Below, in pieces: positions 16,987 to 25,597 of a DNA stretch of 64,000 bases. Position 1 is the stretch's first letter. Every line of letters begins with the position of its first letter. The position numbers and the translations under genes were made by a program. The stretch comes from Litorihabitans aurantiacus (lineage in GTDB: Bacteria > Actinomycetota > Actinomycetes > Actinomycetales > Beutenbergiaceae), in NCBI RefSeq assembly GCF_030161595.1, contig NZ_BSUM01000001.1, forward strand, positions 1,054,001 to 1,118,000. Reading direction: 5' to 3'. The notes below the pieces were generated by a model, which was not told the DNA's origin, made no database searches, and saw only the letters and a program-made list of their open reading frames with translations.

Positions 16987-17020
16987 CCCACTGTAGGAGG
17001 CGTCCCACTGTAGGAGGCGT
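16987..17020. repeat. Perfect tandem duplication, 2 x 17 bp
   Basis: The unit cccactgtaggaggcgt occurs at 16987-17003 and again at 17004-17020, without mismatch. On the minus strand each unit contains TACAGT, a -10-like hexamer pointing toward the aldo/keto reductase. Confidence 0.9.
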
Positions 17021-17075
17021 CGTCGCGGATCACCCCCACGGCTTCGTCAACTCGTGACGTCATCTTTACCCGCCG

Positions 17076-17097
17076 GACACGTGGCGCTCCTAGCGTC
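17076..17097 (+). promoter_or_regulatory. Candidate promoter motif GACAC-N13-CGTC
   Basis: GACAC at 17076-17080, then 13 nt, then CGTC at 17094-17097 within TAGCGTC, as in front of the FAD oxidase and the amidohydrolase. It lies 50 nt before the GH92 start. Confidence 0.4.
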
Positions 17098-17147
17098 CGA
17101 GCAGACGTCGTGACCCGCACGCGTCCTGGCGAAGGGGCGGACCGCCT

Positions 17148-19406
17148 GTGCTCGAGCTCGTGGACCCGTTCCTCGGTACCGAGGCCACCGACCTCCCGCC
17201 CCGCACCGGGCTCGCCGCGACCTGGTGGTGGCCCAAGCCGCAGGTCGGCAACACCCACCCCGGCGCCACCCACCCGCTCGGCATGGTCTCGGCCTGCGCC
17301 TACTCGGGCGCCTACCCCACGGGCTACGGCCGCTACGACCTCGGGACCGAGGGCCTGCCCGTCCCGCTGACCGACGAGCTGCGCGCCTCGGGCTTCACGC
17401 ACTTCCAGCAGTCCGGCACCGGCGCCATCCGCAAGTACTACAACTACCTGCGCGTGACGCCGCTGCTCGCGCCGCTCGACGACCTGGGCCGCAGCTGGGA
17501 GATCGTCGAGGAGGAGGCGAGCCCGGGCTACTACCGGGCCGTGCTGGACAGCGGGGTCGTGGCGGAGCTGACCGTCGGGCCCAAGAGCGTCGTCCACCGC
17601 TACACGTTCCCCGAGCACCGGGACGCGCGGGTCGTCGTCGACCTCTCGGTCGGCGGGCTCGCGATCCCCTACGGCGAGACCGTCCCGCTGCGCGCCCACC
17701 TCGCCAACCTCGCCCCCGGGGTGGCGTGCGGCGAGATCGTCGTGGAGGGCGCACCGCTCGCGTTCCACCTCGAGTGCGACACCCCCGGCCTGCGCCAGCT
17801 CCTGTGGTACGACCGCCGCCTCATGCCCGGCGGCTCGCGCCTGGAGTTCTCGGACATCCGCCCCACCACCCTGCGCCCCTTCGGGGTGATGTGGGCCGGA
17901 CCGACCACCGTCGGCCAGGTCGTGGAGCTGCGCATCGGCTTCTCGCTGCGGGGGACCGACCAGGCCGCCGCGAACCTGCGCGCGGACCTCGCGCCGTCGG
18001 TCCCCGCCGGGAGCAGCACGACGGCGACGGCGGCGCCCACCGCCGTCGTCACCGCGCCGCCGTCGGCGTTCGAGACCCGGTGGGCCGCGACGCGCCGGAC
18101 CTGGGCCGACCACCTGGGGCGCGTCGAGGTCGAGGCTCCCACCCGCCGCCGCAGCATCATGGCGACGGCGCTTTACCACTCCCTCATCAAGCCGTGCGTG
18201 GCACAGGACGAGAGCCCGTTCTGGCCGACCGACGGACCGTTCGTCTACGACCTGTGCACGCTCTGGGACGTCTACCGCACGCAGCTGCCCCTGCTCACCC
18301 TGCTGCGACCCGACGCGAGCGTGGCGCTCGGCAACGCGCTGCTGCGGATCTGCGAGGAGGAGGGCAACTTCCCGATCGGGTACCGGATGGCGCGCGGGGC
18401 CGACCGGTTCTCGCGGCAGGGCAGCGCCCTGGCGCACACGCTCCTGGCCGACCTCAGCCAGCTCGACCTGCCCGGGATCGACTGGGACTGGGCGCTCGTG
18501 CACATGCAGGCGGACCTGCGCCGCACCTATGGCGAGGAGTACCTGCGCCAGGGCATCACCCACCCGGTCAGCCACACGCTCGACCTCGCGTTCGGCTACT
18601 GGTGCACCCGCGCCGTCGCGCTGCGGCAGGGCGACGGCGCGCTGGCCGCCGAGTCCGGGCGGCTCGCCGCCGGGTGGCCGGCCGCGTTCGACCCCGCGAC
18701 CGGGCTCCTGCGCGCCTCGACCTTCTACGAGGGCGGGCCGTGGAACTATTCCTTCCGGCTGCTGCACGACATGCGCGCGCGCGTCGACCTCGCGGGCGGT
18801 GACGCCGCGTTCACCGCGATGCTCGACGAGTTCTTCGGGTACGGCGCCGCGCCCGTGGTGCAACCGGGCCTCGCGCCCGGCCTGGAGGAGATGGCCGCGG
18901 GCTACGCGCTGCACCGCTTCGAGGGCCTCAACAACGAGCCCGACATGGAGGCCCCCTGGGCCTACCTCTACTCCGGCAGGCCGGACCGCACCGACGAGGT
19001 CGTGCACGCGGGCGTCCACCAGATGTTCGGCACCGGCCGCGGCGGCCTCGCCGGCAACGACGACTCCGGCGGGCTGTCCTCCTGGTACGTCTGGGCCGCG
19101 CTGGGCCTGTTCCCCGTGGCGGGCCAGAACACGGTGCTGCTGCACGCGCCGTCGCACGCCTCCGCGAGCCTGACCGTCCCCGGCGGCCGGTTCGACGTCC
19201 TGACACGCAACTTCCGCGAGGGCGACGGCGACGACCCGCCGCCCCTGCAGCACATCGAGAGCGCCACGCTCGACGGCGTACCGCTGCTCGGCCCCTGGCT
19301 CTCGGGCTCGCGGCTGCACGCGGGCGGCGAGCTCGTCCTGACCATGTCCGACCGCCCCACCTCCTGGGGCACCACCCACCGACCGCCGTCCACCCCCGAG
19401 AGGTGA
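17148..19406 (+). CDS. GH92-family glycoside hydrolase (alpha-mannosidase-like), apparently cytoplasmic
   Basis: A 752-residue protein with the GH92 layout: N-terminal beta-sandwich (to about residue 270, opening VDPFLGT) and a C-terminal (alpha/alpha)6 barrel. Barrel landmarks are LYHSLIKP, FSLWD-like YDLCTLWDVYRT, NNEPDMEAPW (acidic catalytic region) and GNDDSGGLSSWYVW, close to the family consensus. Known GH92 enzymes are calcium-dependent alpha-mannosidases, usually secreted. This one has no signal peptide: it starts directly at the sandwich from GTG 17148, so it should act inside the cell. A GT4 glycosyltransferase follows closely, suggesting a shared mannose-type substrate. Confidence 0.88.
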   Translation: MLELVDPFLGTEATDLPPRTGLAATWWWPKPQVGNTHPGATHPLGMVSACAYSGAYPTGYGRYDLGTEGLPVPLTDELRASGFTHFQQSGTGAIRKYYNYLRVTPLLAPLDDLGRSWEIVEEEASPGYYRAVLDSGVVAELTVGPKSVVHRYTFPEHRDARVVVDLSVGGLAIPYGETVPLRAHLANLAPGVACGEIVVEGAPLAFHLECDTPGLRQLLWYDRRLMPGGSRLEFSDIRPTTLRPFGVMWAGPTTVGQVVELRIGFSLRGTDQAAANLRADLAPSVPAGSSTTATAAPTAVVTAPPSAFETRWAATRRTWADHLGRVEVEAPTRRRSIMATALYHSLIKPCVAQDESPFWPTDGPFVYDLCTLWDVYRTQLPLLTLLRPDASVALGNALLRICEEEGNFPIGYRMARGADRFSRQGSALAHTLLADLSQLDLPGIDWDWALVHMQADLRRTYGEEYLRQGITHPVSHTLDLAFGYWCTRAVALRQGDGALAAESGRLAAGWPAAFDPATGLLRASTFYEGGPWNYSFRLLHDMRARVDLAGGDAAFTAMLDEFFGYGAAPVVQPGLAPGLEEMAAGYALHRFEGLNNEPDMEAPWAYLYSGRPDRTDEVVHAGVHQMFGTGRGGLAGNDDSGGLSSWYVWAALGLFPVAGQNTVLLHAPSHASASLTVPGGRFDVLTRNFREGDGDDPPPLQHIESATLDGVPLLGPWLSGSRLHAGGELVLTMSDRPTSWGTTHRPPSTPER

Positions 19407-19411
19407 CCGAG

Positions 19412-20755
19412 ATGTCCGCACCCGTCCTCACCACCCTCAGCGCCGCCGAGCACGAGGCGCTGAACCGCTACCGGCGCCTCGTCATCGTGGTGCGCGCCGA
19501 TCCAGTCATCTGCGGCCACTCCGTCGAGGCGCGCAACCTCGCCGAGGCCGCGCTGCTGCAGGGTTTCGAGGAGGTCACGATCCTCACGTGGCCGATCGAC
19601 CGGCTCGAGGCCGCCGGTCTGCCGCTCAAACCGCTGGAGCGGGTGATGCCGTACTCGCCCGGCATCACGGTCGAGCGCCCGGACCCGGTGGGCGACTACC
19701 GCGTGCCGGACGGCCGGTGGCAGGCCGGCCTCGTGGGGCGGCTCGTGGAGCTGTTCACCGACGGCGTGCCCACGGTCTGCCTCTCGCTGTACCTGAGCCC
19801 GCACACCCTCGCGGTCACCGAGGCGGTCGACGCCGCGCGCCGCACGGGCCTGCCGGTCGACGTCGTGACGGTGGCCGAGGCGGTCGGCTCCGACATCACC
19901 AACGTCGTGCGCACCTGCGTGCAGCAGGGCCGGTTCGGCGCGGCCGCCCACGTGCTCACGTCCTACCTCGCCAGCGACGTCGTCGTGGCGGTCTCGGAGT
20001 ACACCAAGGAGCTGATCGTGAGCTCGGCCGCCGAGATCGACGCGCGGCACGGCACGACGTTCGCCACCCAGGCGCAGGCCCGGGTGGCGATCTCCTACCC
20101 GGCGCTCGACACGGCGTCCTACACCGGCACGGACGAGGCCGACGTCGCCGCGGTGCTCGAGCGTCGCGGCCTCGCCGGCGCGCCCTACGTGCTGTTCCTG
20201 TCCCGCCTGACCGAGGCGAAGGGCGTCCCGGACCTCATCGCCGGCTTCGAGCGGTCGGAGGCGACGGCGACCGGCGACGTCCGCCTCGTCATCGCCGGGC
20301 GCGGACCGCAGGAGGAGGAGATCCGGGCCATGGCCGCGGCCTCGCCGCTGGCGGACCGCATCCAGGTCCTCACCGATGTCGACGACGCCGAGAAGCCGGC
20401 CCTCATGCAGGGGGCGGTCGCGTTCGTGCTCCCGACCCTGCCCCGGCCGGAGTTCGTGGAGACGTTCGGCATCGCCGTCGTGGAAAAGATGCTCGCGGGC
20501 GGGGGAGTGGTCGCCACCACGACGACCGGCGGGGTGCCCGAGGCGGTGGGCGACACCGCCAAGACGGTCGAGATCTCCGACCCCGACTCGATCGCGCAGG
20601 TGCTGACCGAGATCCTCGCGATGACGCCGGAGCAGCGCGCGGCGTGGGAGGAGCGGGCGCGCACGTACGCGCTGCAGTTCGACCGCGCCGAGGTGCTGCG
20701 CCGGATCCTCGTGCAGGTCGCGGCGCAGGTGGAGGGTCCCGCGGTCGCCGCCTAG
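19412..20755 (+). CDS. GT4-like glycosyltransferase
   Basis: A 447-residue GT-B fold glycosyltransferase. The C-terminal nucleotide-sugar domain shows PYVLFLSRLTEAKGVPDLI, IAGRGPQE and the family E-x7-E in PEFVETFGIAVVEKM, followed by GGVPEAVGD. ATG 19412 is chosen for its GAGAGG site 8 nt upstream; GTG 19403, overlapping the GH92 stop, is the alternative. No membrane segment. Pairing with a cytosolic GH92 suggests synthesis and turnover of one cytosolic glycan or glycoconjugate, which is inference. The end overlaps the convergent YpfJ gene by 4 nt. Confidence 0.88.
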   Translation: MSAPVLTTLSAAEHEALNRYRRLVIVVRADPVICGHSVEARNLAEAALLQGFEEVTILTWPIDRLEAAGLPLKPLERVMPYSPGITVERPDPVGDYRVPDGRWQAGLVGRLVELFTDGVPTVCLSLYLSPHTLAVTEAVDAARRTGLPVDVVTVAEAVGSDITNVVRTCVQQGRFGAAAHVLTSYLASDVVVAVSEYTKELIVSSAAEIDARHGTTFATQAQARVAISYPALDTASYTGTDEADVAAVLERRGLAGAPYVLFLSRLTEAKGVPDLIAGFERSEATATGDVRLVIAGRGPQEEEIRAMAAASPLADRIQVLTDVDDAEKPALMQGAVAFVLPTLPRPEFVETFGIAVVEKMLAGGGVVATTTTGGVPEAVGDTAKTVEISDPDSIAQVLTEILAMTPEQRAAWEERARTYALQFDRAEVLRRILVQVAAQVEGPAVAA

Positions 20756-21654
20756 AGGTCGTCGCCGACGGCGAACGTGTCGCAGGCGGTCAGCGTGCCC
20801 TGCGTCATCCCGGTCGTGAACCAGCGCTGGCGCTGCTCCGAGGAGCCGTGCGTCCAGGTGTGCGGCGAGACCTCGCCGGAGAAGGTCTCCTGGATGTGGT
20901 CGTCGCCGACGGCGGAGGCGGCCGAGAGCGCCTGGGCGACCTCGGCGTCCGTGGGTCGCTCGAGGTAGGCGTTGCCGTTCGCGTCGGTCGCGTCGGCGGC
21001 GCCACCCACCCACATCCCGGCGTAGCAGTCGGCCTGCAGCTCGAGCCGAACCGCGTCGGAGGTCGGGCCGGTCCCGCGGCGGTCGACCGCCGCCATCGTG
21101 CCCAGCTCGTTCTGGATGTGGTGGCCGAACTCGTGCGCGACCACGTACAGCTCACCCAGCGGGCCGCCGTCGGCGCCGAAGCGCGAGGTCAGCTCGTCGA
21201 AGAACGAGGTGTCGATGTACACGGTGGCGTCCGGTGGGCAGTAGAAGGGTCCGACGGCGGAGGTCGCGCCGCCGCAGCCGGTCGACACCTGCCCGGAGAA
21301 GAGCAGGAACTCCGGCAGCCGGTAGGCGATGCCCGCCTGGGCCGGGAGCGCGTCCTCCCAGTACGCGTCGAGCGACAGCGCCGTCGCGCTCATGCGGCAG
21401 TCGATCTCGCGGTTGGCCTGGTCGCCGCCCTCGAGGCACTCCACGTAGGAGTCCTCGCCCTGTCCGGGCTGGTACTGCGCCTGCCCCTCGCCCGTGAGGC
21501 CGGACAGGTCGACCTGCTGCCCGGTGAACAGCTGGAAGAGCACGACGGCGATGAGGCCGATGCCCCCGATCCCGCCGCCGACGGCGACCCCGCGGCGACC
21601 ACCGCCGCGGCGCACGCGCCTGCTCGAGATGTCCGCGTCGCTGTTGAACGTCAT
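20752..21654 (-). CDS. Neutral zinc metallopeptidase, YpfJ family
   Basis: A 300-residue membrane-anchored putative metalloprotease. One N-terminal transmembrane segment (about residues 22-45) is followed by an extracytoplasmic domain. The zinc motif is HEFGHH near residue 174, with a downstream LELQADCYAG supplying the third ligand, as in the family. Six Cys in the outer domain may form disulfides. Function in bacteria is uncharacterised. Convergent with the glycosyltransferase gene, with a 4-nt overlap of the stops. Confidence 0.9.
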   Translation of the reverse strand: MTFNSDADISSRRVRRGGGRRGVAVGGGIGGIGLIAVVLFQLFTGQQVDLSGLTGEGQAQYQPGQGEDSYVECLEGGDQANREIDCRMSATALSLDAYWEDALPAQAGIAYRLPEFLLFSGQVSTGCGGATSAVGPFYCPPDATVYIDTSFFDELTSRFGADGGPLGELYVVAHEFGHHIQNELGTMAAVDRRGTGPTSDAVRLELQADCYAGMWVGGAADATDANGNAYLERPTDAEVAQALSAASAVGDDHIQETFSGEVSPHTWTHGSSEQRQRWFTTGMTQGTLTACDTFAVGDDL

Positions 21655-21796
21655 GTGCCAGCCTCTCTCCGGTGCGTCATCGTAGGCGCGCCGTCGGGTC
21701 CCACGCCGCCGTAGGAGGTTTCCTACAGACGTCGCGTCGCTCGTTGGTGCGTGGCACCGCGTCGCCGCGCCCGCGCTCGCCCTCTACGGTTGTCGG

Positions 21797-22387
21797 GTGA
21801 CCACAGCAGCCGTGACCCCGCGCCCCGCACCCCGCGTCCTCGCCGACCTCGTCGCCACGTCCCGCGTCCGCGACGTCGCGCTCGTCCTGGGCGGCACCGC
21901 ATTCGTCGCGCTCGCGTCCCAGGTGCTCATCCCGCTCGGCTTCACCCCCGTGCCGCTCTCGCTGGGGACGTTCGGCGCGCTCGTCGTCGGCGCGGCGCTC
22001 GGCCCCGTGCGCGCGACGGCGTCGCTCGGCCTCTACCTCCTCGCGGGCATCGCGGGGGTCGGCTGGTTCGCGGAGGGGGCCTCGGGCTGGCAGTTCGCCT
22101 CCTTCGGCTACCTGCTGGGGTACGTGATGGCCGCCGCGCTCGTCGGCGGGCTGGCGCGGCGCGGCGGCGACCGCCGCCCGCTGGCGACCATCGGCCTCAT
22201 GCTGCTCGGCGGCGCCGTGATCTACGCGGCCGGTGTGCCCTGGTTGATGGCGTTCCTCGGCGTCGACCTCGCCACGGCGCTGGGCCTCGGCGTCGTCCCC
22301 TTCCTGATCGGTGACGCGATCAAGGCGGTCGTGGCCGCGCTGCTCCTGCCGGGGTCGTGGGCCCTGGTGCGACGCCTGCGCGGCTGA
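21797..22387 (+). CDS. bioY: Biotin transporter S component BioY
   Basis: A 196-residue integral membrane protein of the BioY family, the biotin-binding S component of ECF transporters, which can also work alone. About six membrane segments; the family region FTPVPLSLGTFGALVVGAALG (split) and the GLYLLAGIAGVGWFAEG stretch are recognisable, as is a C-terminal PFLIGDAIKAVVAA. No energising bioM or bioN lies nearby, so it may use a shared ECF module. Leaderless: TACGGT at 21785-21790 lies exactly 6 nt before the GTG. Confidence 0.92.
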   Translation: MTTAAVTPRPAPRVLADLVATSRVRDVALVLGGTAFVALASQVLIPLGFTPVPLSLGTFGALVVGAALGPVRATASLGLYLLAGIAGVGWFAEGASGWQFASFGYLLGYVMAAALVGGLARRGGDRRPLATIGLMLLGGAVIYAAGVPWLMAFLGVDLATALGLGVVPFLIGDAIKAVVAALLLPGSWALVRRLRG

Positions 22388-22465
22388 GTCCGCCGGGCCG
22401 CACGTGGGCCACGACACCGCCGACCGACCCCGGGGCGCGCGGCGCGGCCCGTAGCATGGGGCCAC

Positions 22466-24064
22466 GTGATCACCACCTCTGCGCTCGAGATCCGCATCGG
22501 CGCCCGCACCCTGCTGTCCGACGCGTCCTTCCGCATCGACTCGGGTGACCGCATCGGGCTGGTGGGCCGCAACGGCGCCGGCAAGACGACGCTGACGAAG
22601 ATCCTCGCGGGCGAGGGCCAGCCGAGCGGCGGCCAGGTGGTCCGCAGCGACGACGTCGGCTACCTGCCGCAGGACCCCCGCACCGGCGACCCCGACGTGC
22701 TGGCGCGCGACCGGGTGTTCTCCGCGCGCGGGCTCGACGCCACCATCCGGAACATGCGGAAGGCCGAGGAGGTCATGGCGTCGGGCACCCCGACCGAGCG
22801 CGAGAAGGCCATGGAGCGCTACGGCCGCCTGGAGGCGACCTTCCTGTCCAAGGGCGGCTGGGCCGCCGAGGCCGAGGCCGCCACCATCACGAGCAACCTC
22901 GGTCTCCCGACCCGGGTGCTCGAGCAGCCGCTGCGCACGCTCTCGGGCGGTCAGCGCCGCCGCGTCGAGCTCTCCCGCATCCTGTTCTCGGGTGCGCAGA
23001 CGCTCCTGCTGGACGAGCCGACCAACCACCTCGACGCCGACTCGATCGTGTGGCTGCGCGACTACCTGCTGGCCTACCCGGGGGCGTTCGTCGTGATCTC
23101 GCACGACGCCGACCTCCTGCGGGCCACCGTCAACAAGGTGTTCCACCTGGACGCCAACCGCGGCCAGATCGACATCTACAACCTCAAGTGGGACGCGTAC
23201 CTGCAGCAGCGCGAGACGGACGAGAAGCGCCGCCGCCGCGAGCGCGCCAACGCCGAGAAGAAGGCCGCCACGCTGATGGCGCAGGCCGACAAGATGAAGG
23301 CGAAGGCGACCAAGGCCGTCGCCGCGCAGAACATGGCGCGGCGCGCCGAGCGCATGCTGTCGGGACTGGAGGAGGTCCGCGCCGTCGACCGCGTGGCCAA
23401 GCTGCGCTTCCCCGACCCCGCCCCGTGCGGGCGCACCCCGCTGCGGGCCAGCGACCTGTCCAAGACGTACGGATCGCAGGAGGTCTTCACGGGGGTGGAC
23501 CTGGCGATCGACCGCGGCTCCCGCGTCGTGGTCCTCGGCCTCAACGGCGCCGGCAAGACGACCCTGCTGCGCATGCTCGGCGGTGTCGAGAAGCCCGACA
23601 CCGGGCAGATCGAACCGGGTCACGGTCTCAAGATCGGCTACTACGCGCAGGAGCACGAGACGCTCGACACGTCCGCCACGGTCGTGGAGAACCTGCGCCG
23701 CAACGCGCCCGACCTCACCGACACGCAGGTCCGCAGCGTGCTGGGCTCGTTCCTGTTCTCGGGGGACGACGCCGACAAGCCGGCCGGCGTCCTGTCCGGC
23801 GGCGAGAAGACCCGCCTGGCTCTCGCCGTCCTGGTGGTCTCGAGCGCCAACGTGCTGCTCCTGGACGAGCCGACGAACAACCTCGACCCCGCGAGCCGCG
23901 CCGAGATCCTCGGTGCGCTGAAGACGTTCACGGGCGCCGTCGTGCTCGTGACGCACGACGAGGGCGCGGTCGCGGCGCTCGAACCGGAGCGGGTGCTGCT
24001 CCTGCCCGACGGCGACGAGGACATGTGGAACGCCGGCTACGCGGAGCTCATCTCCCTGGCGTGA
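22466..24064 (+). CDS. ABC-F family ATPase (ribosome-associated)
   Basis: A 532-residue soluble protein with two ABC domains and no membrane part. Domain 1: Walker A GRNGAGKTT, signature LSGGQRRRVELSR, Walker B LLLDEPTNHLD. The linker (about residues 245-310) is highly charged and helical, as in the ABC-F P-site tRNA interaction motif. Domain 2: GLNGAGKTT, LSGGEKTRLAL, LLLDEPTNNLD. Members act as translation factors or ribosome-protection proteins; this one resembles housekeeping actinobacterial members rather than a known resistance type. A TAGCAT hexamer at 22452-22457 is 8 nt from the GTG, so the mRNA is nearly leaderless. Confidence 0.92.
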   Translation: MITTSALEIRIGARTLLSDASFRIDSGDRIGLVGRNGAGKTTLTKILAGEGQPSGGQVVRSDDVGYLPQDPRTGDPDVLARDRVFSARGLDATIRNMRKAEEVMASGTPTEREKAMERYGRLEATFLSKGGWAAEAEAATITSNLGLPTRVLEQPLRTLSGGQRRRVELSRILFSGAQTLLLDEPTNHLDADSIVWLRDYLLAYPGAFVVISHDADLLRATVNKVFHLDANRGQIDIYNLKWDAYLQQRETDEKRRRRERANAEKKAATLMAQADKMKAKATKAVAAQNMARRAERMLSGLEEVRAVDRVAKLRFPDPAPCGRTPLRASDLSKTYGSQEVFTGVDLAIDRGSRVVVLGLNGAGKTTLLRMLGGVEKPDTGQIEPGHGLKIGYYAQEHETLDTSATVVENLRRNAPDLTDTQVRSVLGSFLFSGDDADKPAGVLSGGEKTRLALAVLVVSSANVLLLDEPTNNLDPASRAEILGALKTFTGAVVLVTHDEGAVAALEPERVLLLPDGDEDMWNAGYAELISLA

Positions 24065-24965
24065 CCCGCTCGACGTCGCGCGCGGCCCGCTCGGCCGCCT
24101 CCGCGGCGTCGAGCAGCGCGTCCTCCTCGTCCTCCATCGAGGTGCGACGACGACGCGCGGGCCGCCGCGCGCCGGACGGCGACGCACCGCCGTCGGCCCC
24201 CGCGCGCGCCTCCTGCGCCTCCTGCGCCAGCGCTGCCACCTCCGCGTCGCCCCGACGCTTGATGATGACCGCACCGACCGGCAGCGCGGCGCCGAAGAAC
24301 CACCACTGCAGCGCGTAGGACAGGTGCGAGCGCAGGCTGGTGTCCGGATCGGGCAGCCCACCGAGCACCCCGCTCGGCGGCGGATCGGTGATCATGCCGT
24401 AGGCGCTCTCGACGAGCTCGCCGTCGAGGTCGCCCGCCGCGAGCCCCGACTGCTCCAGCACGCTGACCGGGTGGACGCGGAACACCTCGCCGGCGGGGTT
24501 GGGGCGCGAGTCCAGGTCCTCCTGGGCCCGCAGGCGCACCTCGATGGTCGTCGGTCCGGAGCCGGGCACCTCCAGCGCGCCGTCGGGGACGACGTCGGTC
24601 TGCCGCCACCAGCCGCGGTCGACGACGAGCACCCGCGCGGGCGTCTCGTCGGTCCGGAAGAGGGCGAGCGCGTGGGACGCGTTCGCGTCCTGCACCGGCC
24701 GGTTGCGCAGCTGCACGCCGGAGGAGTCCACCCACTCACCGGTGACCGACGCGGTGCGCCAGACGTCGCCGGCTGCCAGGTCCTCGCCCGGCAGCAGCTC
24801 GGCCAGCGGCTCCGCCGGGCGGTCCAGGTTGTCGGTGATGAGGCCGACCTGGGCGGCGCGGTCGAGGTGCCGCTCCAGCTGCCACCACCCGAGCAGCGCG
24901 CACGCGACCATGCCGGCGACGACACCCAGGACCACCCCGACAGCGCGCCGACGCTCGGGCGTCAC
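24048..24965 (-). CDS. SURF1 family protein
   Basis: A 305-residue SURF1-like protein, implicated in cytochrome oxidase assembly. Membrane segments lie at about residues 8-28 and near residue 235 (LQWWFFGAALPVGAVII), flanking an extracytoplasmic domain with the family segments LGWWQLERH, VWRTASVTGEW and VDRGWWRQ. The C-terminal tail (about 70 residues) is charged and cytosolic, rich in Glu, Ala and Arg. The GTG start overlaps the stop of the small Cys protein. The 3' end overlaps the convergent ABC-F gene by 17 nt. Confidence 0.9.
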   Translation of the reverse strand: MTPERRRAVGVVLGVVAGMVACALLGWWQLERHLDRAAQVGLITDNLDRPAEPLAELLPGEDLAAGDVWRTASVTGEWVDSSGVQLRNRPVQDANASHALALFRTDETPARVLVVDRGWWRQTDVVPDGALEVPGSGPTTIEVRLRAQEDLDSRPNPAGEVFRVHPVSVLEQSGLAAGDLDGELVESAYGMITDPPPSGVLGGLPDPDTSLRSHLSYALQWWFFGAALPVGAVIIKRRGDAEVAALAQEAQEARAGADGGASPSGARRPARRRRTSMEDEEDALLDAAEAAERAARDVERVTPGR

Positions 24966-25198
24966 GAGCCGTCCGGGGCGTCGTCGTCGAGCGCCCGCAC
25001 CTCGAGCGGGAAGGATCGCGCCGCGAGGAAGCCGCGCAGGTGGTCGAGGTGGTCGGGGCAGGCCGCCCACTCCTTGCGCCGGGTCGCGTCGTGGATGCGC
25101 GGGTTGCGCCACGCGATGACCCAGGCGGCCGACGCGGTGCAGCCCTTCGAGCTGCAGACGACCTCGGCCCTGTCGCCCGCGCGGACGGGCGCGCTCAC
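24962..25198 (-). CDS. Conserved small Cys-containing actinobacterial protein
   Basis: A 78-residue soluble protein with CSSKGC near the N-terminus, an AAWVIAWRNPRIHDATRRKEW stretch (split) and a CPDH pair, which could bind a metal (Cys, Cys, Cys, His). Similar short proteins sit beside SURF1 genes in other actinobacteria and, as I recall, have been labelled acetone carboxylase without clear reason. I see no enzyme domain. GTGA overlaps on both sides place it in a three-gene operon with DUF3099 and SURF1. Confidence 0.75.
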   Translation of the reverse strand: MSAPVRAGDRAEVVCSSKGCTASAAWVIAWRNPRIHDATRRKEWAACPDHLDHLRGFLAARSFPLEVRALDDDAPDGS

Positions 25199-25506
25199 GC
25201 GGTCCCGCCCGGGCGAGGGGGCTCCCACCGCGGCGTCGGCTCGTGGGGGAGGGCGCCGGTGTCGAGCAGGTTCGCGGCGTTGTCGGAGGCCCGGCGGCGC
25301 CGCCCCGCGTTGCCGATGACGACCGCGATGTAGGGCAGCACGACGGCGCCCGCGGCGAAGGTCCACCGCAGCCAGCCCTCGGTGAAGATGGCCGCGAAGA
25401 AGCACGCGACGCGGATGCCCATCATGATCGCGTACTGCATCGCGCGCCCCGAGACGTCCTGCCCGCGCGAGCGCTGGGCCGACGTGATCGAGGGGACCTG
25501 ATCCAT
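25195..25506 (-). CDS. DUF3099 membrane protein
   Basis: A 103-residue membrane protein of the DUF3099 family, with the recognisable opening PSITSAQRSR, two transmembrane segments (about residues 24-43 and 48-66) and a basic RRRR cluster, then a Pro-rich cytosolic tail. Function unknown. It heads the operon DUF3099, small Cys protein, SURF1. Leaderless: the complement of 25513-25518 reads TACGCT, exactly 6 nt before the ATG. Confidence 0.85.
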   Translation of the reverse strand: MDQVPSITSAQRSRGQDVSGRAMQYAIMMGIRVACFFAAIFTEGWLRWTFAAGAVVLPYIAVVIGNAGRRRRASDNAANLLDTGALPHEPTPRWEPPRPGGTA

Positions 25507-25597
25507 GTCTCGAGCGTACGCCCGCACCCCGCGATCCCCGCCTCCCGAGAGGTGGGCGCGACGGCGTCGCGCGCGACCCATCCGGTAGGTTGACCCG

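Noticed and set aside
5155-21013. Very long minus-strand frames (for example 5155-7908, 15591-19421, 18968-21013)
   Set aside because: Open by GC-rich third-position bias opposite real genes; only their downstream ends coincide with true genes (RidA, DksA).
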